Source: Shinella zoogloeoides (lineage in GTDB: Bacteria; Pseudomonadota; Alphaproteobacteria; Rhizobiales; Rhizobiaceae). From it: a stretch of 64,000 bases of DNA. Under the pieces are notes generated by a model. That model was not told the origin of the DNA, made no database searches, and was given only the letters and a program-made list of their open reading frames with translations. Every line of letters starts with the position of its first letter. Position 1 is the stretch's first letter. Location of the stretch: NCBI RefSeq assembly GCF_022682305.1, contig NZ_CP093528.1, positions 2,493,501 through 2,557,500 on the forward strand, in the 5' to 3' direction. Of the stretch, positions 10,001-17,167 are shown in pieces. A program made the position numbers and the translations under genes.

Positions 10001-10527
10001 TCGCCCGCTTCCCGGGCGTCGATACGCTGCTCGGCCCGGAAATGCGCTCGACCGGCGAGGTCATCGGCCTCGACACGGACTTCGCGCTGGCCTTCGCCAA
10101 GTCGCAGCTCGGCGCCGGCGTCGACCTGCCGCGTGAAGGCACGGTCTTCGTTTCCGTGCGTGACGAGGACAAGGACCGTGTGCTGACAGCCGTGCGCCTT
10201 CTCACCGAGATCGGCTTCAAGGTCATGGCGACGTCGGGCACCGCCCGCTTCCTCGCCGAGAAGGGCATCGAGGCGATCAAGGTCAACAAGGTGCAGGAAG
10301 GCCGCCCGCACGTCGAGGACGCCATCCGCAACCGCCAGGTCAGCCTCGTCATCAACACGACGGACAGCAGCAAGGCCATCTCGGACTCGAAGTCGCTGCG
10401 CCGCGCCGCCCTGATGCAGAAGGTGCCCTACTACACCACCATGGCCGGCGCGGAAGCCGCCGCCCAGGCGATCAAGGCCCTCAAGCAGGGCCAGCTCGAA
10501 GTACGGCCGCTGCAGTCGTACTTCTGA
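7045..10527 (+). CDS. carB: Carbamoyl-phosphate synthase large subunit
   Basis: The 1160-residue protein makes carbamoyl phosphate from bicarbonate, ammonia (from the CarA glutaminase) and two ATP, feeding arginine and pyrimidine synthesis in the cytoplasm. It starts [30 protein letters not shown] and has the family's duplicated ATP-grasp halves: the second begins near residue 620 at [25 protein letters not shown]. Both halves carry EVNPR or [22 protein letters not shown]-site motifs. The allosteric MGS-like domain is at about 1025 to 1160. Length is slightly above the roughly 1070 of E. coli because of an insertion near residues 155 to 185. carA is not in the window, as is common in Rhizobiales. 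Confidence 0.98.
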   Translation: MPKRQDLKSILIIGAGPIVIGQACEFDYSGTQACKALKEEGYRVILVNSNPATIMTDPGLADATYVEPITPEVVAKIIAKERPDALLPTMGGQTALNTALSLKRMGVLDRYNVEMIGAKPEAIDKAEDRALFREAMAKIGLETPKSMLANATEIKDKDRKIHEAERAKLKAELSGDALDKALDALENQWNLGETDRKQRYMSHAMAIGAQALDVIGLPAIIRPSFTLGGTGGGIAYNRSEFFEIVNSGLDASPTTEVLIEESVLGWKEYEMEVVRDKADNCIIICSIENIDPMGVHTGDSITVAPALTLTDKEYQIMRNASIAVLREIGVETGGSNVQFAVNPENGRLVVIEMNPRVSRSSALASKATGFPIAKIAAKLAIGYTLDELENDITGGATPASFEPSIDYVVTKIPRFAFEKFPGAEPTLTTAMKSVGEVMAIGRTFAESLQKALRGLETGLTGLDEIEIPGLGDGNDKNAIRAAISTPTPDRLRMVAQALRMGLSLEEAHEGSKIDPWFLEQFKAIVDMEARIREHGLPTDAENLRMLKAMGFSDARLATLSGKRPKEVAELRNGLNVRPVFKRIDTCAAEFASPTAYMYSTYETPFAGATRSEAGISDRKKVVILGGGPNRIGQGIEFDYCCCHAAFALKDAGYEAIMVNCNPETVSTDYDTSDRLYFEPLTAEDVIEILKAEQTNGEVVGVIVQFGGQTPLKLAEALEKNGIPILGTAPDMIDLAEDRDRFQKLLQKLDLAQPNNGIAYSVEQARLVAGEIGFPLVVRPSYVLGGRAMQIIHSEGQLQTYLLDTVPELVPEDIKQRYPNDKTGQINTLLGKNPLLFDSYLTNATEVDVDALCDGKDVFVSGIMEHIEEAGIHSGDSACSLPVHTLSSEIVDELERQTKALAKALNVGGLMNVQYAIKDGTIYVLEVNPRASRTVPFVAKTIGAPIAKIAARVMAGEGLDAAIAAYGEKPDPRNLKHIAVKEAVFPFARFPGVDTLLGPEMRSTGEVIGLDTDFALAFAKSQLGAGVDLPREGTVFVSVRDEDKDRVLTAVRLLTEIGFKVMATSGTARFLAEKGIEAIKVNKVQEGRPHVEDAIRNRQVSLVINTTDSSKAISDSKSLRRAALMQKVPYYTTMAGAEAAAQAIKALKQGQLEVRPLQSYF

Positions 10528-10541
10528 GAAACCGGACATCG

Positions 10542-10571
10542 AGGCCGGGCGGTTCATCCGCCCGGCCTTTT
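10542..10571 (+). terminator. Rho-independent terminator of carB
   Basis: An 11-bp stem (AGGCCGGGCGG, 10542 to 10552, with CCGCCCGGCCT, 10558 to 10568) and a 5-nt loop, then TTT, 15 bases after the carB stop. Confidence 0.85.
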
Positions 10572-10684
10572 CATTCGCGCCATGACACAGCCTCTCGCAC
10601 ACTTGTGGGTGGATGCTGCCCTGCGGCAAAAAAACTGGCTTTCACTCGCCGCAATCTGCTATAAGGGCCGTTCAAACGCTTTCG

Positions 10685-10723
10685 ACGGTTCCGGGGATTC
10701 TTCTCCGGAGACCGTTTTCTTTT
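10685..10723 (+). terminator. Terminator-like attenuator hairpin in the greA leader
   Basis: ACGGT-TCCGG (10685 to 10694) pairs with CCGGA-G-ACCGT (10705 to 10715), leaving a roughly 10-nt loop and a single bulge, followed by TTTTCTTTT. It lies between a TATAAG -10-like box (10660 to 10665) and the greA start at 10775. It could therefore end transcription after about 50 nt in the leader, as the terminator that yields GraL RNAs does upstream of E. coli greA. Confidence 0.6.
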
Positions 10724-10774
10724 GCGTTCACGCGGGCGGGAGTTCGGGTGGCGCGGGCTGAAGGACGGGATAAA

Positions 10775-11251
10775 ATGGTTGAAAAGGTACCGATGACTCA
10801 GGGCGGTTTCGTCAAGCTGCAGGAAGAGCTGCGCTGGCGTCAGCAGGAAGAGCGCCCGCGTATCATCGAGGCGATTGCCGAGGCGCGCGCCCATGGCGAC
10901 CTGTCTGAAAACGCCGAGTACCACGCCGCCAAGGAAGCCCAGAGCCACAATGAAGGCCGCATCACGGAGCTTGAAGACTTCGTCGCGCGCGCCGAGGTCA
11001 TCGACCTTTCCAAGATGTCCGGCTCGAAGATCAAGTTCGGCGCCCGGGTGAAGCTCGTCGACGAGGACACCGAGGAAGAGAAGGTCTACCAGATCGTCGG
11101 CGACCAGGAAGCCGACGTGAAGCAGGGCCGCATCTCCATCTCCTCGCCCATCGCCCGCGCCCTCATCGGCAAGGAAGTCGGCGATTCGATCGAGGTGAAC
11201 GCACCCGGCGGCTCCAAGGCCTACGAAATCCTCGCGGTCACCTGGGGCTGA
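10775..11251 (+). CDS. greA: Transcription elongation factor GreA
   Basis: The 158-residue protein is the exact usual GreA length. It binds in the secondary channel of RNA polymerase and stimulates cleavage of backtracked transcripts. The N-terminal coiled coil (about 1 to 75) ends in the conserved tip [16 protein letters not shown], whose acidic residues (Asp and Glu of DLSENAEY) hold the catalytic Mg2+. The C-terminal FKBP-like globular domain (80 to 158) has the [15 protein letters not shown] motif. The start [11 protein letters not shown] is the usual rhizobial start; longer upstream reading frames run through the leader hairpin. The next gene starts 25 bases after the stop. Confidence 0.97.
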   Translation: MVEKVPMTQGGFVKLQEELRWRQQEERPRIIEAIAEARAHGDLSENAEYHAAKEAQSHNEGRITELEDFVARAEVIDLSKMSGSKIKFGARVKLVDEDTEEEKVYQIVGDQEADVKQGRISISSPIARALIGKEVGDSIEVNAPGGSKAYEILAVTWG

Positions 11252-11275
11252 GGCCCTGCCTGCCGGAGACCGGGC

Positions 11276-12325
11276 GTGACCGATATCAGGAACGTCGACG
11301 TGATCGCGCCGAACTTCAAGCGCCGGCTCTCCGGCGTGACGTCGACGATCGTCCAGCTTGTGCCCGCGCAGGTGAAGCTTGGGCTGCGCATCGCGGTGCT
11401 CGGCCCCGGCCTGCCGGACGACGCCGGCCTTCCGAAGATCGGTTTTAGCGCCCTTGCCGGCCTCTGGCGCGCGCCCGAAGGGCGCACGCACCGTGTCTGG
11501 CACGCGCGACGCAACAACGAGATGGGCTTCGGCCTTCTCCTGCGCAGCGTGCTGCGCATGCCGCTCAAGCTTGTCTTCACCTCGGCCGCCCAGCGCGAGC
11601 ACAGCGCCTATACGCGCTTTCTCATCCGCCGCATGGACGCGGTGATCGCCACCAGCGACCGTTCGGCCTCCTTCCTCAAGGTGCCGTTCCGCGTCATCCG
11701 CCACGGCGTCGATCTCGACGCGTTCCACCCGCCGCAAGGCCCGGACGACACGATGGAAGCGACGGGCCTGCCCGGCCGCCACCTCATCGGCTGCTTCGGT
11801 CGCATCCGCCACCAGAAGGGCACCGACCTTTTCGTGCGTGCGATGATCGAGCTGCTGCCGCACTATCCCGACTGGACCGCCGTCATCTGCGGCCGCGCCA
11901 CGGCGAGCCACACGGCCTTTGCCGATGGCCTCAAAGCCGAGATCGCTGCCGCCGGCCTTGCCGGGCGCATCGTCTTCATGGGCGAGGTGCCGGACGTGAA
12001 AGTCTGGTATCGCCGCCTCGCCCTCTATGTCGCGCCCTCGCGCAACGAGGGCTTCGGGCTGACGCCGCTCGAGGCCATGGCGTCCGGGACGGCGGTCGTC
12101 GCCAGCGACGCCGGCGCCTATGCCGAGATGATCACCCCCGGCGAGACGGGCGCGGTGACACCCGCCGGGAACTACGAGGCGCTGCGCGATGCGATCCGCC
12201 CCTATCTGGCCGACCCGCAGATGACCGCGCACCATGCCGCCGAGGGGCTTGCATCGGTGCGCAGGACATTCGCGCTGGAGAACGAGGCGAAGGCCGTCAA
12301 CGCCGTCTATGAAAGCCTGAAATAG
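11276..12325 (+). CDS. lpsB: LPS core glycosyltransferase, GT4 family (LpsB/LpcC-like)
   Basis: The 349-residue protein (GTG start) is a GT-B glycosyltransferase. The C-terminal half shows GCFGRIRHQKGTDLF (nucleotide-sugar site) and the retaining-enzyme EX7E motif in NEGFGLTPLEAMASG. Its N-terminus NVDVIAPNFKRRLSGVTSTIVQLVP matches the rhizobial LpsB/LpcC group, which adds a mannose to the inner LPS core at the cytoplasmic face of the inner membrane. Position next to greA is the same as in Sinorhizobium meliloti, from memory of its greA-lpsB-lpsE-lpsD-lpsC-lrp cluster. Here lrp follows at once, so lpsE, lpsD and lpsC are missing at this site. Confidence 0.88.
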   Translation: MTDIRNVDVIAPNFKRRLSGVTSTIVQLVPAQVKLGLRIAVLGPGLPDDAGLPKIGFSALAGLWRAPEGRTHRVWHARRNNEMGFGLLLRSVLRMPLKLVFTSAAQREHSAYTRFLIRRMDAVIATSDRSASFLKVPFRVIRHGVDLDAFHPPQGPDDTMEATGLPGRHLIGCFGRIRHQKGTDLFVRAMIELLPHYPDWTAVICGRATASHTAFADGLKAEIAAAGLAGRIVFMGEVPDVKVWYRRLALYVAPSRNEGFGLTPLEAMASGTAVVASDAGAYAEMITPGETGAVTPAGNYEALRDAIRPYLADPQMTAHHAAEGLASVRRTFALENEAKAVNAVYESLK

Positions 12326-12328
12326 AGC

Positions 12329-12796
12329 TTACAGCTCCACCAGCCCGACCTTCTTGACCTGCCGGATCGTCAGCATGGTGCGCACCGTGTCGACCTGCGC
12401 ATTGGCGGTCAGCTCCTCGATGACGAAATCCTGGAAGCGGGTGAGGTTTTCCGCCACGCAATGCAAGAGGAAATCGCTGTCGCCGGAGACCATCCAGGCC
12501 TGGCGGACCATCGGCCATTCGCCCGTCGCGGCGGCGAAAGCCTTGAGATTCGCTTCCGACTGGTGCTTGAGGCCGACCATGCAGAAGGCGACGAGATCGT
12601 AGCCGAGGGCGGGCGCGTTCAGCATCGCCGTGTAGCCCTCGATGATGCCCGCCTCCTCCAGCTTGCGCACGCGGCGCAGGCATGGCGGCGCGGAAATGCC
12701 GGCGCGTGCGGCAAGCTCCACATTGGTCATCCGCCCGTCGGCCTGAAGCTCCTTCAGGATACGGATGTCGATGGCGTCGAGTTCGGCACGGAACAT
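12329..12796 (-). CDS. lrp: Lrp/AsnC family transcriptional regulator
   Basis: The 155-residue protein has the Lrp winged helix (LDAIDIRILKELQADGRMTNVELAARAGISAPPCLRRVRKLEEAGII, residues 5 to 51) and the C-terminal RAM ligand domain (about 70 to 145, with the GDSDFLLHCVAENL turn). Lrp proteins form octamers that bind leucine or other amino acids and control amino-acid genes. The end is convergent with lpsB (4 bases apart) and the start is divergent from trxB. Same position as the lrp that closes the S. meliloti lps cluster. The regulon cannot be told from the window. Confidence 0.93.
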   Translation of the reverse strand: MFRAELDAIDIRILKELQADGRMTNVELAARAGISAPPCLRRVRKLEEAGIIEGYTAMLNAPALGYDLVAFCMVGLKHQSEANLKAFAAATGEWPMVRQAWMVSGDSDFLLHCVAENLTRFQDFVIEELTANAQVDTVRTMLTIRQVKKVGLVEL

Positions 12797-12929
12797 GAGC
12801 GTTTTTGAAACCTTTCAGGGTGGCGACCGGAAGTGACCCGAATCGCCGCATCAGCGCAACATTGTTACCGCAAGAGGCACAAATATGTCACGCGGGATCG
12901 CTTGCCTGTTGGCAAAGCGCGGCGCGCAC

Positions 12930-12958
12930 TTGAAACTGCCCGCACTCCCCTCATAAAT
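12930..12958 (+). promoter_or_regulatory. Candidate sigma-70 promoter of trxB
   Basis: TTGAAA (12930 to 12935), 17-base spacer, ATAAAT (12953 to 12958). It would start a leader of about 80 bases before the trxB ATG at 13047. Confidence 0.6.
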
Positions 12959-13046
12959 GAGGCTGGAACACGACACGCAGGCCCCTGCCCGCAGCGACAT
13001 CGCGCGGCGCCGGCCGGATTGGGGCAAGGCCCCGGAAGGAACGATC

Positions 13047-14021
13047 ATGTCCACCCGCCACGTCAAGGTGCTGATCATCGGCTCCGGCCCCGCCGGCTAC
13101 ACCGCCGCGATCTATACCGCCCGCGCCATGCTTGAACCCGTGCTGATCGCCGGCATGGAACAGGGTGGCCAGCTCATGATCACCACCGATGTGGAGAACT
13201 ACCCGGGCTATGCCGATCCGGTACAGGGGCCTTGGATGATGGAGCAGATGCTCAAGCAGGCAGAGCATGTCGGCGCCGAGATCGTCAACGACCTCGTCAC
13301 CAGTGTCGATCTCGACGTGCGCCCCTTCCGCATCTCCACCGACAGCGGAACGGAATGGACCGCCGACGCGCTGATCATTGCGACGGGCGCGAAGGCCAAG
13401 TGGCTCGGCATCGAGACCGAGCAGAAGTTCATGGGCTTCGGCGTTTCGGCCTGCGCCACCTGCGACGGCTTCTTCTATCGCGGCAAGGACGTCATCGTCG
13501 TCGGCGGCGGCAACTCGGCCGTCGAGGAGGCGCTTTACCTCTCCAACCTCGCAAAGAGCGTGACCGTCGTGCACCGCCGCGACGGCTTCCGCGCCGAACG
13601 CATCCTCCAGGAGCGCCTGTTCGCGAAGGAAAACGTCAAGGTCGTCTGGGACCACGAGGTCGTCGAATATCTGGGCGGCGAGGCCAAGCCGCCGATGCCG
13701 GCCGCCGTCAACGGCGTGAAGCTGCGCAACGTGAAGACCGGCGAGACCCGCGACGTCGAGACGGACGGCGTCTTCGTCGCCATCGGCCATGCGCCGGCGG
13801 TCGAACTCTTCAAGGGCAAGCTGCGCCAGAAGCCGAACGGCTACCTCTGGACCGCTTCCGATTCCACGGCGACGGACGTGCCGGGCGTGTTTGCCGCCGG
13901 CGACGTCACCGACGACATCTACCGCCAGGCGGTCACGGCCGCCGGCATGGGCTGCATGGCGGCCCTTGAAACCGAAAAATACCTTGCAGGTCATATGCCT
14001 GTCGCAATTGCGGCCGAGTAG
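13047..14021 (+). CDS. trxB: Thioredoxin-disulfide reductase
   Basis: The 324-residue flavoenzyme passes electrons from NADPH through FAD to thioredoxin in the cytoplasm. Seen in order: FAD-binding GSGPAGYTAAIYTARA (12 to 27), redox-active CATC at 136 to 139 (SACATCDGFF), NADPH-binding GGGNSAVEEALYL near 153, and the C-terminal FAD motif GVFAAGDVTDDIYRQAVTAAGMGCMAA. The ATG at 13047 follows GGAAGGA. An upstream in-frame ATG would add 30 residues that do not look like the family. In S. meliloti trxB and lsrB are neighbours too, and LsrB is linked to redox stress, so the pairing makes sense. Confidence 0.97.
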   Translation: MSTRHVKVLIIGSGPAGYTAAIYTARAMLEPVLIAGMEQGGQLMITTDVENYPGYADPVQGPWMMEQMLKQAEHVGAEIVNDLVTSVDLDVRPFRISTDSGTEWTADALIIATGAKAKWLGIETEQKFMGFGVSACATCDGFFYRGKDVIVVGGGNSAVEEALYLSNLAKSVTVVHRRDGFRAERILQERLFAKENVKVVWDHEVVEYLGGEAKPPMPAAVNGVKLRNVKTGETRDVETDGVFVAIGHAPAVELFKGKLRQKPNGYLWTASDSTATDVPGVFAAGDVTDDIYRQAVTAAGMGCMAALETEKYLAGHMPVAIAAE

Positions 14022-14134
14022 AAGCCGCCAACAAAGGGAGGCGGATTCGTACCGACCTCCCGCGTGGGAACAGTTGAATCAGCGATCGGGCGGGAAGCGT
14101 GCGCTCCCCGCCACACAGACATATGGGGGATAGA

Positions 14135-15031
14135 ATGCCGCTCGATTGGGACAAGCTGCGGATTTTTCATGCCGCGGCCGAGGCGGGTTCGTTCACGCAT
14201 GCGGCGGACAAGCTGCATCTTTCTCAGTCGGCCATCAGCCGCCAGGTGAGCGCGCTGGAGCAGGATGTCGGGATCAAGCTTTTCCACCGCCATGCCCGCG
14301 GCCTCATCCTCACCGAGCAGGGCGAAATCCTCTACCGCACCGCCCATGACGTGCTGATGAAGCTCGAAAGCGTGCGCGTTCAGCTCACGGAAAACACCGA
14401 GAAGCCGAGCGGCAAGCTGCGCATCACCACCACCGTCGGCCTCGGCCAGGGCTGGCTGACGGACAAGGTGCAGGAATTCCTCGCCCTCTACCCGGACATG
14501 CAGGTGCAGCTCATCCTCGACAACGAGGAGCTGGACGTGAACATGCGCCATGCCGATTGCGCCATCCGCCTGCGCGAGCCGCAGCAGTCCGACCTCATCC
14601 AGCGCAAGCTATTCACCGTGCACATGCACGTCTATGCCGCGCCGTCCTACATCAACCGTTACGGCGAGCCGCAGTCGATCGACGATTTCGACAACCACAA
14701 GATCATCACCTTCGGCGAGCCGGCCCCGAACTACCTGTTGGACGTCAACTGGCTGGAGATCGCCGGCCGCGATTCCGACAATCCGCGCCCCTCGGTGCTG
14801 CAGATCAACAGCCTCACCTCGATCAAGCGCGCGGCCCTGCTCGGCATCGGCATCGCGATGCTTCCCGATTACATCGTCGGGCGCGATCCGGGCCTGATCC
14901 AGCTCGTCACCAATGCGGATGTACCGTCCTTCGACACCTATTTCTGCTATCCGAGCGAGATGAAGAACTCGGCGAAGCTCAAGGTTTTCAGGGACTTCAT
15001 CGTCGCGAAAGCACGCAACTGGAACTTCTGA
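14135..15031 (+). CDS. lsrB: LysR family regulator LsrB/VtlR
   Basis: The 298-residue protein has the LysR winged helix (LDWDKLRIFHAAAEAGSFTHAADKLHLSQSAISRQVSALEQDVG) and a long effector domain with a C-terminal cluster ending KLKVFRDFIVAKARNWNF. The wording and the trxB-lsrB-AbcR-arsR order match S. meliloti LsrB and Brucella/Agrobacterium VtlR. LsrB is needed for LPS quality and oxidative stress tolerance, and Brucella VtlR activates an AbcR sRNA and small genes. Two AbcR-type sRNA genes lie immediately downstream here, strengthening the call. A 7-bp stem (GCAGGTC/GACCTGC, 15034 to 15054) follows the stop without a T run. Confidence 0.92.
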   Translation: MPLDWDKLRIFHAAAEAGSFTHAADKLHLSQSAISRQVSALEQDVGIKLFHRHARGLILTEQGEILYRTAHDVLMKLESVRVQLTENTEKPSGKLRITTTVGLGQGWLTDKVQEFLALYPDMQVQLILDNEELDVNMRHADCAIRLREPQQSDLIQRKLFTVHMHVYAAPSYINRYGEPQSIDDFDNHKIITFGEPAPNYLLDVNWLEIAGRDSDNPRPSVLQINSLTSIKRAALLGIGIAMLPDYIVGRDPGLIQLVTNADVPSFDTYFCYPSEMKNSAKLKVFRDFIVAKARNWNF

Positions 15032-15087
15032 GGGCAGGTCCTGGCAAGACCTGCGCCTCATGCATGGCTGGCATGCACATTGAATCC

Positions 15088-15116
15088 TTGATGCCTGCAC
15101 AAAAAACCATCATATC
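15088..15116 (+). promoter_or_regulatory. Promoter of the first AbcR-type sRNA
   Basis: TTGATG (15088 to 15093), 17-base spacer, CATATC (15111 to 15116). Nearly identical in boxes and spacing to the promoter of the second copy (TTGAAG, 17, CATATT). Confidence 0.65.
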
Positions 15117-15122
15117 GCCCGT

Positions 15123-15244
15123 AGCTGATGCACTTTGGTGGCTTTTCCTCCCAGTGCCACCGCGTCGGCTGTTCCCCTCTGGAGGTTTTATTACCTTCAA
15201 AACTACAAAGGGCCCAAGTTGATCTTGCGGCCCTCTTTTTTTGC
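15123..15244 (+). ncRNA. abcR1: AbcR-type trans-acting small RNA, copy 1 (alpha-r15 family)
   Basis: About 120 nt. It carries the family's two unpaired CU-rich target-binding stretches, CCTCCCAGTG (15149 region) and CTGTTCCCCTCTGG (15169 region), followed by GGAGGTT. It ends in a terminator formed by AGGGCC-CAAG and CTTG-GGCCCT around 15210 to 15233, then a run of seven or more Ts (15235 to 15242). AbcR RNAs are Hfq-dependent and block ribosome binding on mRNAs of ABC-transporter solute-binding proteins. The start is set from the predicted promoter and the end from the T run, so both may be off by several bases. Which copy matches AbcR1 or AbcR2 of S. meliloti is not certain. Confidence 0.85.
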
Positions 15245-15302
15245 CTTGTGTTGACCAGGACGGAATTTTCAACGCTCCCGGAAAACTTGGCATCCGTTTC
15301 TC

Positions 15303-15331
15303 TTGAAGAAACAACACCTCTCTCCCATATT
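15303..15331 (+). promoter_or_regulatory. Promoter of the second AbcR-type sRNA
   Basis: TTGAAG (15303 to 15308), 17-base spacer, CATATT (15326 to 15331). It is located after the terminator of copy 1, so copy 2 is an independent transcription unit. Confidence 0.65.
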
Positions 15332-15337
15332 CAAAAT

Positions 15338-15457
15338 CAGCCGGTGCACCCGCGGACTTTCTCCTCCCAGTGCCGCGCACCGGCTGTTCCCCTCTGGAGG
15401 TTATTCAACCTTCAACCTTGCAGGGCCCAGGCTTCGCTTGCGGCCCTCTTTTTTTGC
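15338..15457 (+). ncRNA. abcR2: AbcR-type trans-acting small RNA, copy 2 (alpha-r15 family)
   Basis: About 120 nt. It repeats the copy 1 plan: CTCCTCCCAGTGCC at 15361, CGGCTGTTCCCCTCTGGAGGTTATT from about 15381, and the terminator AGGGCC-CAGGCTTCGCTTG-C-GGCCCT (15422 to 15447) with seven or more Ts (15449 to 15455). The two copies agree in the CU-rich loops and terminator. They differ in the 5' end and in the connecting bases, so their target sets may overlap only partly. Edges are estimated from promoter and terminator. Confidence 0.85.
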
Positions 15458-15490
15458 CGGCACCCCTTGCATCGCAAAAGAACGATCACA

Positions 15491-15510
15491 ATATCGGTAC
15501 AAGACGATAT
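15491..15510. promoter_or_regulatory. Candidate operator of the ArsR-family gene
   Basis: ATATCG (15491 to 15496) and CGATAT (15505 to 15510) form a perfect inverted repeat with an 8-base spacer, 26 bases upstream of the ATG at 15537. Dimeric ArsR-type regulators bind such dyads in their own promoter, so autoregulation is likely. Confidence 0.5.
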
Positions 15511-15536
15511 AGCCATCGCCAACACACGATAGACCG

Positions 15537-15842
15537 ATGACACCGCTCGACACCGACGAAATCCTCAAGGCCCTCGCCCATCCCAAGCGGCTGGAGATCC
15601 TCGCCTGGCTGAAGGAGCCGCAGGCGCATTTCGCCGGCCAGGAGCATCCGCTGGAATTCGGCGTATGCGCCGGCCAGATCGAAAAGCGCTGCGACCTCTC
15701 GCAGTCCACCGTTTCCGCCCATCTCGCCACCCTGCAGCGCGCCGGTCTCGTGTCGACGCGCAAGGTCGGCCAATGGGTGTTCTTCAAGCGCGACGAAGAC
15801 AGGATCGCGGCCTTCCTGCGCCACATCAACGGCGCCCTCTAG
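15537..15842 (+). CDS. ArsR-type winged-helix transcriptional regulator
   Basis: The 101-residue protein is a single HTH domain: LDTDEILKALAHPKRLEILAWLK, then the recognition region CDLSQSTVSAHLATLQRAGLVSTRKVGQWVFFKRDEDRI. No metal-binding ELCVC-type motif is visible. There is a lone Cys in FGVCAGQIEKRCDLS, giving two Cys in the spacer before the recognition helix, so it may sense something other than metals. The gene sits 31 bases before an Old Yellow Enzyme reductase gene on the same strand, so the two probably form an operon and the regulator may respond to an electrophile that the reductase removes. Same place as the ArsR gene after the AbcR RNAs in S. meliloti. Confidence 0.9.
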   Translation: MTPLDTDEILKALAHPKRLEILAWLKEPQAHFAGQEHPLEFGVCAGQIEKRCDLSQSTVSAHLATLQRAGLVSTRKVGQWVFFKRDEDRIAAFLRHINGAL

Positions 15843-15873
15843 TTTCCTCCCCAGCCAGAAGAAGGACTCTTCC

Positions 15874-16995
15874 ATGACCTCCCTTTTCGACCCCATCACA
15901 GTCGGCGACATCCAGCTCAGGAACCGCATCGTCATGGCGCCGCTGACGCGCAACCGCTCCCCGGGCGCTGTGCCGAACACGCTGAACGCCGCCTATTACG
16001 AGCAGCGCGCCAGCGCCGGCCTCATCATCACCGAGGGCACGCCGATCACGCAGCAGGGCCAGGGCTATGCGGATGTGCCGGGCCTTTACACGCCCGAAGC
16101 GCTCGCCGGCTGGAAGCAGGTGACGGAGGGCGTGCACAGGGCCGGCGGCAAGATCGTCGTGCAGATGTGGCATGTCGGCCGCGTCTCCCATGACAGCCTC
16201 CAGCCGAACGGCGGCAAGCCGGTCGCCCCCTCCGCCGTCACCGCCAGGTCCAAGACCTACCTCATCAATGCCGACGGCAGCGGCGGCTTCGCCGAGACAT
16301 CGGAGCCGCGCGCCCTCGAGCGTAACGAGCTTGCCGGCATCGTGGAAGACTACCGCCGTGCGGCGCGCGCCGCCATCGACGCCGGTTTCGACGGCATCGA
16401 GATCCACGCCGCCAACGGCTATCTCATCGACCAGTTCCTGCGCGGCGGCAGCAACAAGCGCACGGACGATTACGGCGGTTCCATCGAGAACCGCGCCCGC
16501 TTCCTCTTCGAGGTCGTCGACGCCATCGTGGCGGAGATCGGCGCCGGCCGCACCGCCATCCGCATCTCGCCGGTAACGCCCGCCAACGACGCCTTCGATG
16601 CGAACCCGCAGCCGCTCTTCACCCATGTGGTCGAGGGCCTTGCCCGGCACGACCTCGCCTATGTCCACATCATCGAGGGGGCCACGGGCGGCGCGCGCGA
16701 CCACCAGCAGGGCGACACGCCCTTCGACTATACGGCACTGCGCGCAGCCTATGCAGCCGCCGGCGGCAAGGCGGCCTGGATGGTCAACAACGGCTACAAT
16801 CGGGAACTCGCCATCGAAGCCGTGGAAGACGGCAAGGCCGATCTCGTCGCTTTCGGCAAGCTTTTCATTTCCAACCCGGACCTCGTGGAGCGGCTGAAGA
16901 ACGACACGGTGATGAACGCGCCGGACGTCGGCACCTTCTACGGCGGCGGCGCGAAGGGCTACACGGACTACCCGGCCCTCGAAAACGTCGCCTGA
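15874..16995 (+). CDS. Alkene reductase, Old Yellow Enzyme family (NemA-like)
   Basis: The 373-residue FMN TIM-barrel protein reduces activated C=C bonds (enals, nitro-olefins, N-ethylmaleimide) with NADPH in the cytoplasm. Seen: FDPITVGDIQLRNRIVMAPLTRNRS at the N-terminus (FMN-binding Thr in MAPLTR), the substrate-binding pair His178/Asn181 in IEIHAANGYLIDQFL, and the phosphate-binding DLVAFGKLFISNPDL near the C-terminus. GAAGAAGGA lies just upstream of the ATG. With the ArsR-type gene before it, this resembles nemR-nemA style control, though the regulator family differs. Confidence 0.93.
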   Translation: MTSLFDPITVGDIQLRNRIVMAPLTRNRSPGAVPNTLNAAYYEQRASAGLIITEGTPITQQGQGYADVPGLYTPEALAGWKQVTEGVHRAGGKIVVQMWHVGRVSHDSLQPNGGKPVAPSAVTARSKTYLINADGSGGFAETSEPRALERNELAGIVEDYRRAARAAIDAGFDGIEIHAANGYLIDQFLRGGSNKRTDDYGGSIENRARFLFEVVDAIVAEIGAGRTAIRISPVTPANDAFDANPQPLFTHVVEGLARHDLAYVHIIEGATGGARDHQQGDTPFDYTALRAAYAAAGGKAAWMVNNGYNRELAIEAVEDGKADLVAFGKLFISNPDLVERLKNDTVMNAPDVGTFYGGGAKGYTDYPALENVA

Positions 16996-17078
16996 TTGCC
17001 CGGAGCCACACACCGGCGGCAGCGGGGTCAGCCCGGCATGGCGCCTCCGCAAACCGTCACCCCCGGCTTCATTCCAAG

Positions 17079-17117
17079 CGCCCGCGGTTTTCCTCCGCCG
17101 CGGGCGTTTTCTTTTTG
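17079..17117 (+). terminator. Rho-independent terminator after the alkene reductase gene
   Basis: CGCCCGCGG (17079 to 17087) pairs with CCGCGGGCG (17098 to 17106), 10-nt loop, followed by TTTTCTTTTT. Confidence 0.85.
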
Positions 17118-17167
17118 CGCGTGTCGGCTACATCTAAGTCATGCACACCTCCGAGGAGCCCGCCCGC

